Below, piece after piece: positions 18,727 to 27,013 of a stretch of 64,000 nt of DNA (position 1 is the stretch's first letter; the number at the start of each line of letters is the position of its first letter). Where the stretch lies: the NCBI RefSeq assembly GCF_037977235.1, contig NZ_CP150276.1, positions 3,348,001 to 3,412,000 of the forward strand, given 5' to 3'. The notes beneath the pieces were generated by a model. It was not told the DNA's origin, did no database searches, and worked only from the letters and a program-made list of their open reading frames with translations. The DNA comes from Paenibacillus sp. FSL K6-0276 (GTDB taxonomy: Bacteria; Bacillota; Bacilli; Paenibacillales; Paenibacillaceae). The position numbers and the translations under genes are program-made.

Positions 18727-19563
18727 TCATCGCCTGGATAACAATCGCTTCTCTAGATATACCACTAGTTGATACATTGCCGTAGCCACGGCCGCGATAA
18801 TCAAAAGACTGGACATCACGAGCGTGAAATTAAAGACCTGGAAACCATATATAATCAGATAACCCAGCCCCGATTTAGCGACAAGAAACTCCCCTACGAT
18901 AACCCCTACCCATGACATCCCCACATTCACCTTTAGGGTGGATACCACCGCTCCGAATGAGGCTGGAAGAATCACTTTAAAGAACACCTGAACTCTGGAA
19001 GCTCCGAAGGAACGAACCACCTTGACCAGATTCGGATCCACACCACAAAAACTATTGTATACAACAAGCGTCGTAATAATCACCGTTATAGATAAAGTAG
19101 TAACAACGATAGCAGTGAATCCGGCCCCGAACATGACGATAAAAATCGGCCCCAGCGCCACCTTCGGCATACTGTTAAATACGACCATATACGGATCAAG
19201 TACTGCTGATAAAAAAGGAGACCACCAAATGATCACAGCCAACAGTGTCCCTAGCAGCGTTCCTAGTACAAAGCCTACCGCAGTCTCACCTACCGTAATC
19301 CCCAGATGCGGCCACAAGCTTCCACTAACCATATCTGCCCAGATCTGCTGGAATATTTTTGTGGGATAGCTGAATAATAGCTCATCAATCCAGCCCATTC
19401 TTGCACCTGCTTCCCAGAGAACAAAAAACAATAGTAACAGGGTGCTCCTCACGACAATCACCTGATTGCGCCAGCGGTGCTTCGTTTTTTTATAATCGCC
19501 ATGCATTTGTTGTAGCCACTGTTCACGGGAAGCTAATAACCCCGATTGCTCCGTATGCCTCAT
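18727..19563 (-). CDS. ABC importer permease (SsuC/TauC/ThiX type)
   Basis: A 278-residue BPD permease with about six membrane segments. The EAA loop is VKVVRSFGASRVQVFFKVILPAS, which contacts the ATPase, and ISWVGVIVGEF-like motifs (MSWVGVIVGEFLVAKSGLGYLI) are standard for the nitrate/sulfonate/taurine/pyrimidine group. ATG 19563 has GGAGGG seven bases upstream and shares one base with the ATPase stop codon, so the two are translationally coupled. The substrate is set by the lipoprotein two genes upstream and is not identifiable from sequence. Confidence 0.88.
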   Translation of the reverse strand: MRHTEQSGLLASREQWLQQMHGDYKKTKHRWRNQVIVVRSTLLLLFFVLWEAGARMGWIDELLFSYPTKIFQQIWADMVSGSLWPHLGITVGETAVGFVLGTLLGTLLAVIIWWSPFLSAVLDPYMVVFNSMPKVALGPIFIVMFGAGFTAIVVTTLSITVIITTLVVYNSFCGVDPNLVKVVRSFGASRVQVFFKVILPASFGAVVSTLKVNVGMSWVGVIVGEFLVAKSGLGYLIIYGFQVFNFTLVMSSLLIIAAVATAMYQLVVYLEKRLLSRR

Positions 19564-20339
19564 TAGCTTTCCCTCCCTGCAATCTCCATCTCTTTCCATA
19601 TTTCATGAAAAAGCTCCGAAAAGCCTGGCTGATCACGCGCAAACAGCGGAGGCGCTGTCCGGATTTGCTCTGGCACTGAAAACACTTTGCGGATCTTCCC
19701 TGGATTTCGTTGTAGAAGAATAACACTGCTACTTACCGCAATAGCCTCTGATAGATCATGAGTGACTAATATTGCAGTCGTTCCCCTGCTACGTAAGGTC
19801 TCTGAGACCAAATCTTCCAGCTGTAATTTGATCTGGTAATCAAGCGCCGAGAACGGCTCGTCTAGTAGAAGTAGTCCAGGATTCGTAGCCAAGGTCCGTA
19901 CCAGAGCTACTCTCTGCCGCATCCCACCTGATAACTGAGAAGGAAAGGCGTGCTCTTTCCCCTCTAAACCCATCTCTCGAAGTAGCTCCAGCGTCCGCTT
20001 TCTGCTCTCCTCGTTCAAGCTTCCAGTCAGCTCTAGACCCAGAATGGCATTGTCCAGAATACTCCGCCAAGGAAAAAGATAATCCTGCTGCAGCATATAT
20101 CCAACCTCTGGTGAGGGACCCATAATGGGTTGGCCATTTACGACTACTTCACCTTGAGATGGCTGCAGCAGTCCTGCAATAATCGATAGGAGAGTCGTCT
20201 TGCCGCAACCACTTGGTCCAACTAAGCTAACGAACTCTCCTTGCTCGACAATAAGGTTCAGGTCCTCAACGGCCAGTGAAGCTTCACGGTCGCCAAGATA
20301 GGCATGCGTTACTCCCTTTAATTGCACTACTGGAAGCAT
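19563..20339 (-). CDS. ABC importer ATP-binding protein (SsuB/TauB type)
   Basis: A 258-residue ATPase with Walker A GPSGCGKTT, signature LSGGMRQRV, Walker B LLLLDEPFSALD and H-loop THD. The Q-loop region reads GYMLQQDYLFPW, typical of the nitrate/sulfonate family. GGAGGGG is six bases before ATG 20339; an earlier in-frame start overlaps that site. It is the middle gene of a binding protein-ATPase-permease operon transcribed leftward. Confidence 0.92.
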   Translation of the reverse strand: MLPVVQLKGVTHAYLGDREASLAVEDLNLIVEQGEFVSLVGPSGCGKTTLLSIIAGLLQPSQGEVVVNGQPIMGPSPEVGYMLQQDYLFPWRSILDNAILGLELTGSLNEESRKRTLELLREMGLEGKEHAFPSQLSGGMRQRVALVRTLATNPGLLLLDEPFSALDYQIKLQLEDLVSETLRSRGTTAILVTHDLSEAIAVSSSVILLQRNPGKIRKVFSVPEQIRTAPPLFARDQPGFSELFHEIWKEMEIAGRES

Positions 20340-20393
20340 TGTCAGCCCCTCCTTCAATTTCACATCATCTTACTTAGAATCTTGGGTTCTCTC

Positions 20394-21416
20394 TTATTTT
20401 GAAGTGCTGCTCTTTATGCTCTTCTCAGCTTTCTCAGCAAAACTGTTATTCACTATTTTGTCAGCAGGTACGCGTTCTTTAAGCTCACCAGCATTATCAA
20501 TGACATCAAGCAGATTGTTCCATTCTTCTTGATCTATAATTGGATTAACCGCATAGGTATCCTGTTCCTTATAACGTTTGACTGCAGAAACCACGATATC
20601 TTTATCCGTCTTATCAAAATAAGTCATAATCGCATCCGCGATTTCTTCAGGGCTATGTTCCTTCACCCAAAGCTGAGCACGCTGGATCGCATTTGTGAAC
20701 TTCTGTACTGTGTCTCCATTTTCACTAATATAACTGTTCTTAGACATAAACACGGTGTACGGTAAATAGCCGCTTTCCACCCCAAACGAAGCCACTACCT
20801 GCCCTCGTCCCTCACGTTCAAAGATAGAAGCCTGTGGTTCAAACAACTGAACATAATCGCCAGTACCTGAAGCAAATGCTCCAGCAATATTGGCAAAGTC
20901 AATATTTTGGATTAAGGTAATGTCCTTTGTAGGATCTATTCCTTTTTTAGATAAAGTAAACGCGCCAGCCATTTGAGGCATACCACCTTTTCTTTGCCCC
21001 AGGAAGGTAGACCCCTTCACTTTATCCCAGTTAAACGCTCCGTCAGCCTTACGGGCAAACAGGAACGTTCCATCCCTCTGAGTCAGCTGTGCAAAATTAA
21101 TGACCGGATCATCTGAACCCTGCTGATACACATAAATGGAGGTTTCAGAACCTACCAACGCAACATCGATGGCACCTGAGAGGAGTGCAGTCATGGTTTT
21201 ATCTCCACCGGGGATCGTCTGTAGTTCTACATCAAGACCTTCATCTTTAAAGAAGTTTTGTGATAAGGCAACATATTCGGGTGCATAAAAGACAGAACGG
21301 GTAACTTCACCAATCTTCACCTTTACCATCTCTGACTTTCCGCCGCAACCGGCAAGCACTGAAAAGCATAAAGTAATGATCATGAGCGACAATGACAGCT
21401 TTTTCCTAATCTTCAT
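20394..21416 (-). CDS. ABC importer substrate-binding lipoprotein (NMT1/THI5-like)
   Basis: A 340-residue lipoprotein: a basic N-terminus, a hydrophobic stretch and lipobox LAGC (about residues 21-24). VKIGEVTRSVFYAPEYVALSQNFFKDEGLDVEL is the classic start of the SsuA/NMT1 fold, and GGDKTMTALLSGAIDVALVGSE is conserved. It should capture a small sulfonate-, pyrimidine- or nitrate-like ligand at the outer membrane face. AAGGAG lies eight bases before the ATG. No thiamin or SAM riboswitch is visible upstream. Confidence 0.88.
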   Translation of the reverse strand: MKIRKKLSLSLMIITLCFSVLAGCGGKSEMVKVKIGEVTRSVFYAPEYVALSQNFFKDEGLDVELQTIPGGDKTMTALLSGAIDVALVGSETSIYVYQQGSDDPVINFAQLTQRDGTFLFARKADGAFNWDKVKGSTFLGQRKGGMPQMAGAFTLSKKGIDPTKDITLIQNIDFANIAGAFASGTGDYVQLFEPQASIFEREGRGQVVASFGVESGYLPYTVFMSKNSYISENGDTVQKFTNAIQRAQLWVKEHSPEEIADAIMTYFDKTDKDIVVSAVKRYKEQDTYAVNPIIDQEEWNNLLDVIDNAGELKERVPADKIVNNSFAEKAEKSIKSSTSK

Positions 21417-21586
21417 TCTTCATTCTCCTTTCTTACCGGGTCCTTCGCCCTTGCTTAAAGCATATGCAGATGCCTACTAAAAGGTTAAAACCTCCAATAA
21501 CATATGGAAATCCAAGTATAACCATGATACTTGCGACTTTTATTGAAATAATGGATAAATATCGATTAATTTGCTGTTTTTGTATC

Positions 21587-21644
21587 TGTGCAAACGTTTT
21601 ACCTAAGGGGATGCATTCGAGTACTATAGGAAATAAAGCGCTTT
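21587..21644 (+). promoter_or_regulatory. Possible LacI-type operator and cre upstream of the amylase
   Basis: TGCAAACGTTTTAC (21589-21602) contains the AAACGTTT core of LacI/CcpA-family operators. AAAGCGCTTT (21635-21644) matches the core of the CcpA site. A possible promoter TTTACC-18 bases-TACTAT (21598-21627) lies between them. The first site would cover the -35 and the second the early transcript. All are read by eye in the 273-base gap between divergent genes. Confidence 0.4.
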
Positions 21645-21689
21645 CCATTTCTTGTATAAGAAAAATTGCAATAAAAGGGGTTATTACAT

Positions 21690-23390
21690 ATGTATAAAGG
21701 TGCTACATTCAAAACCAAAAAAATCACAATATGCTCTCTGGTGGGCATCAGCCTAACCACATTACTGCTGTCCGGTTGTACTGGAAATCAAAGCAACAAT
21801 CAATCAACGGCCTCTCCTTCCCCAAAAGCAAACACTTCTCAGAGTACCGTTACTCCCCAAGCTGCAAAAGTCATAAATAAAACGGACGAACAACCTTCCA
21901 CGGTTTATTATGAATTATTTGTTCGTTCCTTCTATGATTCAGACGGGGATGGCATTGGAGATCTCAAAGGAATCACCCAAAAGCTGGATTACTTAAATGA
22001 TGGGAATCCTGAAACCACGACTGATTTGGGGATTGGTGGGATTTGGCTCATGCCCATCAACCCATCACCAAGCTATCATGGATACGATGTAACCGATTAT
22101 CGTGCGATTAATCCTGATTATGGGACACTTGAGGATTTGCAGGAGCTAACTAAGGAAGCACATAAGCGGGGAATTAAAGTGATTATGGATCTAGTTGTGA
22201 ATCATACCTCCAAAGAACACCCATGGTTCGTAGATTCGGCTAAAAACACCGACAGCAAATATCGCGATTGGTACGTCTGGGCAGAAGATCAAGGGCGTTC
22301 AGCAAATGGAGCCAGCGCCGCCGGCAGTGGAAATGCATGGCACGCTTTACTTGGAAGTCATTATCTGGGCGGCTTTTGGGAAGGCATGCCTGATCTAAAT
22401 TTCGATAATGCTGAAGTTCGCACTGAAATGAAGGACATCGGAAAGTTTTGGCTGGAGCAAGGTGTGGATGGATTCCGTCTAGATGCTGCGAAACATATCT
22501 ACGAAGATCTTTTGAGTGACAAAAGTGAGGCTACAACCGCTAAAAATGTATCTTGGTGGCAAGAGTTCCGCAAAGCCATGAATGAAGTAAATCCAGAGGC
22601 CTATATAGTCGGCGAGGTATGGGAAAATTCTGCTGTCACTGTCGGTGCTTATTTAGACCAAGCCTTTGACTCAAGCTTTAACTTTGGCTTAGCTGAAACA
22701 CTGGTTAATTCTGTAAAAACCGAAAAAGACAGTGGGACTGCCTTTACGCTGGAACGATCGTATAAGTTGTATTCCAAAATATCCGATAACCATTTTACCG
22801 ATGCTATTTTCTTGACGAATCATGATCAAAACAGAGTCATGAGTCAATTAGACAACAACCCAAATCATGCTAAAATGGCAGCAGCCCTACTGTTAACTTT
22901 GCCTGGAAATCCTTTTATTTATTATGGTGAAGAAATCGGAATGCTGGGTGTGAAACCAGATGAAGGGATTCGAGAGCCTATGAGATGGATGGCAACGGAT
23001 CAAGTCGAGGGGCAGACTACTTGGGAGGCTGGAAGCAATAATACTGATGCGATCGGCGTTGATGTCGAGAGCCAGACTAATAACAGCAGCTCATTGCTAG
23101 AAAGATATCGCGAACTCATTGCATTAAGAAATGAAGTTCCTGCGCTCCGAGATGGCGGAATCCGTGACTATGCATCTGGCAACACCGGGGTTATGGCCTA
23201 CGAACGACTAACAACGCAAGATCAGGTACTCGTTATTCATAACCTTACCGGTGAAGAACAAAAAATTGCATTACATCCCAGCGTTGATGGTATCTCTTAC
23301 TCCAAGATCTTTAAGACGATTGCTGACAAAGCTACTTTGAATTCAGATCAACTTTCCCTTCCTCCTTATTCAACGGTTATTGTAGAGTAA
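21690..23390 (+). CDS. Lipoprotein alpha-amylase (GH13)
   Basis: A 566-residue secreted lipoprotein with lipobox LSGC near residue 30 and a Ser/Thr/Asn-rich linker to about 65. The GH13 barrel shows region I DLVVNH, region II GFRLDAAKH (Asp nucleophile), region III VGEVWE (Glu acid/base) and region IV LTNHDQNR. The order GDGIGDLKGI and GIWLMPINPSPSYHGYDVTDY is typical of the subfamily containing membrane-anchored amylases. It should cleave alpha-1,4-glucans outside the cell. It overlaps the convergent gene at its 3' end by 14 bases. Confidence 0.92.
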   Translation: MYKGATFKTKKITICSLVGISLTTLLLSGCTGNQSNNQSTASPSPKANTSQSTVTPQAAKVINKTDEQPSTVYYELFVRSFYDSDGDGIGDLKGITQKLDYLNDGNPETTTDLGIGGIWLMPINPSPSYHGYDVTDYRAINPDYGTLEDLQELTKEAHKRGIKVIMDLVVNHTSKEHPWFVDSAKNTDSKYRDWYVWAEDQGRSANGASAAGSGNAWHALLGSHYLGGFWEGMPDLNFDNAEVRTEMKDIGKFWLEQGVDGFRLDAAKHIYEDLLSDKSEATTAKNVSWWQEFRKAMNEVNPEAYIVGEVWENSAVTVGAYLDQAFDSSFNFGLAETLVNSVKTEKDSGTAFTLERSYKLYSKISDNHFTDAIFLTNHDQNRVMSQLDNNPNHAKMAAALLLTLPGNPFIYYGEEIGMLGVKPDEGIREPMRWMATDQVEGQTTWEAGSNNTDAIGVDVESQTNNSSSLLERYRELIALRNEVPALRDGGIRDYASGNTGVMAYERLTTQDQVLVIHNLTGEEQKIALHPSVDGISYSKIFKTIADKATLNSDQLSLPPYSTVIVE

Positions 23391-24045
23391 GATATGAGGA
23401 GGAATGCAACACCCACTTTGTTACTGATCCGCATAATTGAGCTTTTGTAATCGGGAGAGCTATAAGCCAGTCTTTGGATGGATCACTGCTCATTCGTAGC
23501 AACCAGCCACTGGAATGATCGCCCATGAAGCGAGCCTTTTGGAACTTCCATCCACTGTCACTGGGCGTACAGAGTCGTAATTCTCCTTCCGCCATGTAGC
23601 ATTTCATCACCCGTGCTAATTGGATGGAATGTACATCATCCCCTGTCTCTGCGGCTAAACAATCTGAGAGCATTTGCAGCGTGGATGAGCATGAGCTTTT
23701 TTTCAGCTCCTCAAACTTTTTTTTTGACATTAGTAATGCCGGAATCCTATGATTGTAGAGCTCCTTCATGTTCTCACATTCGAACAGCTGAAGACAAAAG
23801 CCCTCCGTTTCGATTTCATCCTTTAATTCATAGGGTAGGGTTTCTGGCTTACTATTGCAGATTACTAGTATTCGGTCTTTATGTATTTGCAGACACAGAT
23901 CCTTCATTTCCTCCTTTTCTTTATATTTCAATCTACAGATCCGTTTTGTGGTTAAACCTGTATGTAACTGGTCCAGAACTACTTGCCCTTTTGCTTCATC
24001 TGGAAATAAAAAATGCGTTAAATCGGTCAATCCATTGTCATTCAC
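23377..24045 (-). CDS. Conserved-looking hypothetical protein
   Basis: A 222-residue protein of unknown function. The start is GTG 24045, with GGAAGG about ten bases upstream. It is rich in Cys (about ten) and Lys/Glu, with no signal peptide or membrane segment. GWLLRMSSDPSKDWLIALPITKAQL near the C-terminus suggests a compact beta domain. Its 3' end overlaps the amylase gene on the opposite strand by 14 bases. I do not recognise the family. Confidence 0.6.
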   Translation of the reverse strand: MNDNGLTDLTHFLFPDEAKGQVVLDQLHTGLTTKRICRLKYKEKEEMKDLCLQIHKDRILVICNSKPETLPYELKDEIETEGFCLQLFECENMKELYNHRIPALLMSKKKFEELKKSSCSSTLQMLSDCLAAETGDDVHSIQLARVMKCYMAEGELRLCTPSDSGWKFQKARFMGDHSSGWLLRMSSDPSKDWLIALPITKAQLCGSVTKWVLHSSSYLTLQ

Positions 24046-24187
24046 ACCATTGCATCCTTCCTGTATTTCATATATATGTATATTAATCTAACAATCTTTA
24101 TGTTATCATAAGCTAATTTTAAGGTAAAATTAAGAAACAAAGGGTATTATCATTAACATGAAATACTTTTAGCGAGGTGTCTTCAAA

Positions 24188-24427
24188 ATGAGAATGCTCA
24201 TCACATTTCAGAACAAACTTGTACCTGTGTATTTCACAACAGAAAATAAACAGCCCACACAAAAAGTACTTAGATTACTTAACAGTACGTTGGAGCTCAA
24301 AATTCAAAAGGGCAAAAATGCCATCCAGAAATGCCTAAATTCTCTGATTAGTATCGAAATTAAAGGCTCTGAAGCTATATTGCACAGTTATAGTGAGAAT
24401 GATTCATTGGCGCTATCCCTCTATTAA
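24188..24427 (+). CDS. Small hypothetical protein (79 aa)
   Basis: A short protein beginning MRMLITFQNKLVPVYFTTEN, basic in the middle (LKIQKGKNAIQKC). A weak site GAGGTG lies about 11 bases before the ATG. A clear terminator begins at its last codons, so the reading frame is probably a real short transcript. No family is recognised. The region before it (24046-24187) is A+T rich and may hold the promoter. Confidence 0.5.
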   Translation: MRMLITFQNKLVPVYFTTENKQPTQKVLRLLNSTLELKIQKGKNAIQKCLNSLISIEIKGSEAILHSYSENDSLALSLY

Positions 24428-24446
24428 TAGAGGGGTAGTTTTTTTG
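24417..24446 (+). terminator. Terminator of the 79-aa gene
   Basis: CCCTCTATTAATAGAGGG is a perfect palindrome followed by GTAGTTTTTTT. It includes the stop codon of the small gene. Confidence 0.85.
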
Positions 24447-24471
24447 TAAAGTTTCAGGATTTCGCACACTA

Positions 24472-24504
24472 AACAGCAAGTCTCTGAATGAGACTTGCTG
24501 TTTT
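24472..24504 (-). terminator. Bidirectional terminator
   Basis: AACAGCAAGTCTC and GAGACTTGCTGTT form a 13-bp perfect stem with a five-base loop, with T on the plus side and a weaker T-run on the minus side. It lies 46 bases downstream of the 50-codon minus-strand ORF. Confidence 0.75.
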
Positions 24505-24550
24505 AAAGTTTTGCAGCTTCAGTGAAGGATTACACAGGTATTAGGCAATT

Positions 24551-24703
24551 TCAGCTAATTTTGTAGTTCTTATTCTCTGCCTTCTCTGCTTTTTCAGCTT
24601 TCTGTATTCGAAGTTTAAATAGTCTCACTAAATTTTGGCGTGTATGCTCTTCGTGACAGCTATCCAATTTCTTAATGATAAACCGATCAATGGACATGTC
24701 CAT
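24551..24703 (-). CDS. Short hypothetical protein (50 aa)
   Basis: A 50-codon frame that starts MDMSIDRFIIKKLD and has an amphipathic, strongly charged helix-like C-terminal half with an Ala-Glu-Lys repeat (KAEKAEKAE). AAAAGGAG is five to six bases upstream of the ATG, and a strong terminator follows the stop. The combination of ribosome site, terminator and coding-like composition supports a real gene. No homolog is recognised. Confidence 0.5.
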   Translation of the reverse strand: MDMSIDRFIIKKLDSCHEEHTRQNLVRLFKLRIQKAEKAEKAENKNYKIS

Positions 24704-24850
24704 CGCTCCTTTTAATTCATTCAGATACTCATGGATATAGGGAATTTTTTCCTGTTTCCTTGTAAGTTTTTTAACCGGGAATTCTGTTTTTCAAACTCTT
24801 GTACCTTTATAAAATACTCAATTCCAAAAAAAGAAATTACAAATTAATAA

Positions 24851-24879
24851 TTTACAAACAAAATAATACGTGCTATATT
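24851..24879 (+). promoter_or_regulatory. Sigma-A-like promoter of azoR
   Basis: TTTACA (24851-24856), a 17-base spacer and TATATT (24874-24879) lie 46 bases upstream of the azoR ATG. ATATTA/TAATAT at about 24875-24896 is an inverted repeat over the -10 that could be a repressor site. Confidence 0.5.
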
Positions 24880-24924
24880 ATTTATAGTTAATATTAAATA
24901 CACACATCCAAGGGAGTAATCATA

Positions 24925-25551
24925 ATGTCTAAAGTTTTATTCATCAAAGCAAATAACCGTCCAGCAGAACAATCCGTAAGTGTTAAGCTTTACAACGAGT
25001 TCTTGGAGAACTACAAACTCAACAACCCAGAAGATGAGATCACTGAACTTGATCTGTTCGCAGAGCAACTTCCTTACTACGACAATACCTTGATTACTGG
25101 CATGTACAAAGCAGCTCAAGGTTACGAACTAACAGCTGAAGAAGCAGCAGGTGCTGCTGTAGTTAATAAATATCTGGAACAGTTCATCGCTGCAGATAAA
25201 GTAGTATTCGGTTTCCCACTGTGGAACATGACCGTACCAGCAGTATTGCATACTTATGTCGATTACCTCTGCCAAGCTGGCAAAACATTCTCTTACACTG
25301 CTGAAGGCCCAGTTGGTCTTTTGACAGGTAAGAAAGCAATCGTTCTGAACGCTAGAGGTGGCATTTATTCCGAAGGTCCTGCAGCAAGTGCTGAAATGGC
25401 TGTAAACTTCATCGTTGGTAACCTTAACCTATGGGGTATCAAAGATATTACACAAGTAATCATCGAAGGTCACAACCAACTTCCTGCGCAATCCGCTGAA
25501 ATCATTGAGAACGGACTACAATTGGCCAAGGAAACTGCTGCGTCGTTCTAA
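24925..25551 (+). CDS. azoR: FMN-dependent NADH:quinone oxidoreductase / azoreductase
   Basis: A 208-residue flavodoxin-like protein of the AzoR/AcpD family. VFGFPLWNMTVPAVLHTYVDYLCQAGKTFSYT and LNARGGIYSEGP are diagnostic FMN- and substrate-binding segments. It reduces quinones and azo compounds with NADH in two-electron steps, which protects against electrophile stress. AAGGGAG precedes the ATG. Codon use is noticeably optimal (frequent GCT/GCA, AAC, GAA), which suggests high expression. It is monocistronic. Confidence 0.93.
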   Translation: MSKVLFIKANNRPAEQSVSVKLYNEFLENYKLNNPEDEITELDLFAEQLPYYDNTLITGMYKAAQGYELTAEEAAGAAVVNKYLEQFIAADKVVFGFPLWNMTVPAVLHTYVDYLCQAGKTFSYTAEGPVGLLTGKKAIVLNARGGIYSEGPAASAEMAVNFIVGNLNLWGIKDITQVIIEGHNQLPAQSAEIIENGLQLAKETAASF

Positions 25552-25649
25552 TCCAAGCCTATTTAGATCCAATTCAATATATAACGGTGACCCTAAGCTG
25601 TCTTTGAACTGCACCCCGTCAAGTAGACAGTACAAAAAATAAAAGTATT

Positions 25650-26187
25650 TTATGCGGCCTTAGTCCTGAATTCAATGGGATTGAGGCCGTTTAGTTTTGC
25701 CTGTAACCGCTAGTTATTATAAAAGTGAATGTAGGCATCAATATCTTTTTGGAGATTTTCAAAGGTTCGGTAGGTATGTAAGTAGTACTTCTCGCATTTC
25801 AAGGTTCCCCAAAAGGATTCCATCGGTCCATTATCAATGCAGCATCCCACTCGTGACATGCTTTGCGTCAATTTCGCCTCGCCCAGCGTCTTGAAGACCA
25901 GCGAATTATTATTAGCATGGCCTAGAACGTAAGCAACAATGGACTTGTCATGCAGATCTTTTATTGCACTTAAATACGCCTTCTGCCCGTTGCCGTATTT
26001 GAATTCCGTTACATCTGTTACCCATTTTTAGTTTGGAGCTTCCGCCTCAAAGTTACGGTTTAGCACATTCTCTGCGACCTGCTGAGGCGTGGAGCCTACG
26101 TCTTCTTCCTCTTTCTGCGGATAACGGACTGAATGCCCCGGATCCTCATGAGGCGAACTGAACAGATGTTTTCCTGACGAATCTGAC
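25650..26187 (-). pseudogene. IS3 transposase OrfB remnant
   Basis: Part of a DDE integrase core is readable: WVTDVTEFKYGNGQKAYLSA (first Asp), then SMSRVGCCIDNGPMESFWGTLK (the Glu region). The stretch that normally holds the second Asp (HSDQG) is missing between them. In-frame stops interrupt the N-terminal part, and a TAG falls after HFYNN near the C-terminus, before RLQAKLNGLNPIEFR. It cannot encode a working transposase. Confidence 0.85.
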
Positions 26188-26878
26188 TTAATCTCTCCCC
26201 CTTTCGAATTCCTCTAACTTTTTTAGGAAAGCATTCTCCGCACGCAGCCGTGCATTCTCGTTTTCCAGCTTTTTCATAGCGAGTCTGTGGCGATCTGCTT
26301 CCGTAAGCTCTTCAGGCGCTTTGGTACGTCCTCTGCCGTCCCGCAACACTTCTTCGCCGCCTGCTTCGTACTTTTTTACCCAGCTATATACTTATTGGTA
26401 AGAAACGTGAAAATGGCTTGCCGCCTTCGATATGTCTTGTCCATTCGCCAGGCAGTACAGCACGATATCCATCCGTTCCTGCCAAGTCGTTGCGCGTCCT
26501 TTGGTCATAGTTCTAGTTCCTCCTAGATTAGCAGTTAAGCTGTTGCTATGACCATTATACTTCTTAATCCAATTGGCGAGTTGAACTTGCAATTTTATAC
26601 TTGTAGATGATTTGGCTTTGCGACAAATCCCCCTCGAGATAATCCCTAACCACTTGGAGTTTGAGTTCTGCTGAATACTTTTGATTGTGGGTTCGAACTT
26701 CCAGGCTAGCGTAACCGTACAATTGATAACGCCTCCGCCACTTCACTACAGATGTTTTAGATAATCCGTACTTTCGCGCCGCAGCTTTCAACCCGATTTG
26801 GCCGCATTCGATTTCTTGAAGAATCGTTAGTTTTTCAAGTGCCGTAAACCTTTTTCGTTCCATAAAAATGCTCCCCAT
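26188..26878 (-). pseudogene. IS3 transposase OrfA remnant
   Basis: Two helix-turn-helix units are readable: AARKYGLSKTSVVKWRRRYQ in the first frame and AASHFHVSYQ after a frameshift near 26570-26590. A stop codon (TAA) then interrupts SYQ-VYSWVKKYEAGGEEV, and the frame continues to a leucine-zipper-like ENARLRAENAFLKKLEEFE before ending at 26188. One frameshift and one nonsense codon mark it as dead. Confidence 0.85.
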
Positions 26879-27013
26879 ACAGCAACAGTTTTTTATTATT
26901 TCACCTGTCTACTGTATGGGGAGCATATCACTATCGCTTAGGGTCACCCTTTTTTGATTTTCTATGCTATCAATACACTACGAATGGCCCCGTCGCTGTC
27001 TTTCAAAGTTCTT

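Larger units (their letters stand above)
25586..26948 (-). mobile_element. Degenerate IS3-family insertion sequence
   Basis: The element is about 1363 bp. Its ends carry matching inverted repeats: GGTGACCCTAAGC at the left and GCTTAGGGTCACC at the right (13 bp perfect), with weaker similarity further in, including GTAGACAG. Both transposase frames run on the minus strand and are broken. No target-site duplication is obvious in the flanks. It lies between azoR and an rsgA paralog. Confidence 0.85.

Noticed and set aside
21417..21689. Thiamin or SAM riboswitch upstream of the ABC importer
   Set aside because: None of the conserved core sequences is present on the minus strand.
25586..26948. 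Target-site duplication around the IS3 element
   Set aside because: The flanking 3-4 bases do not match at the two ends.
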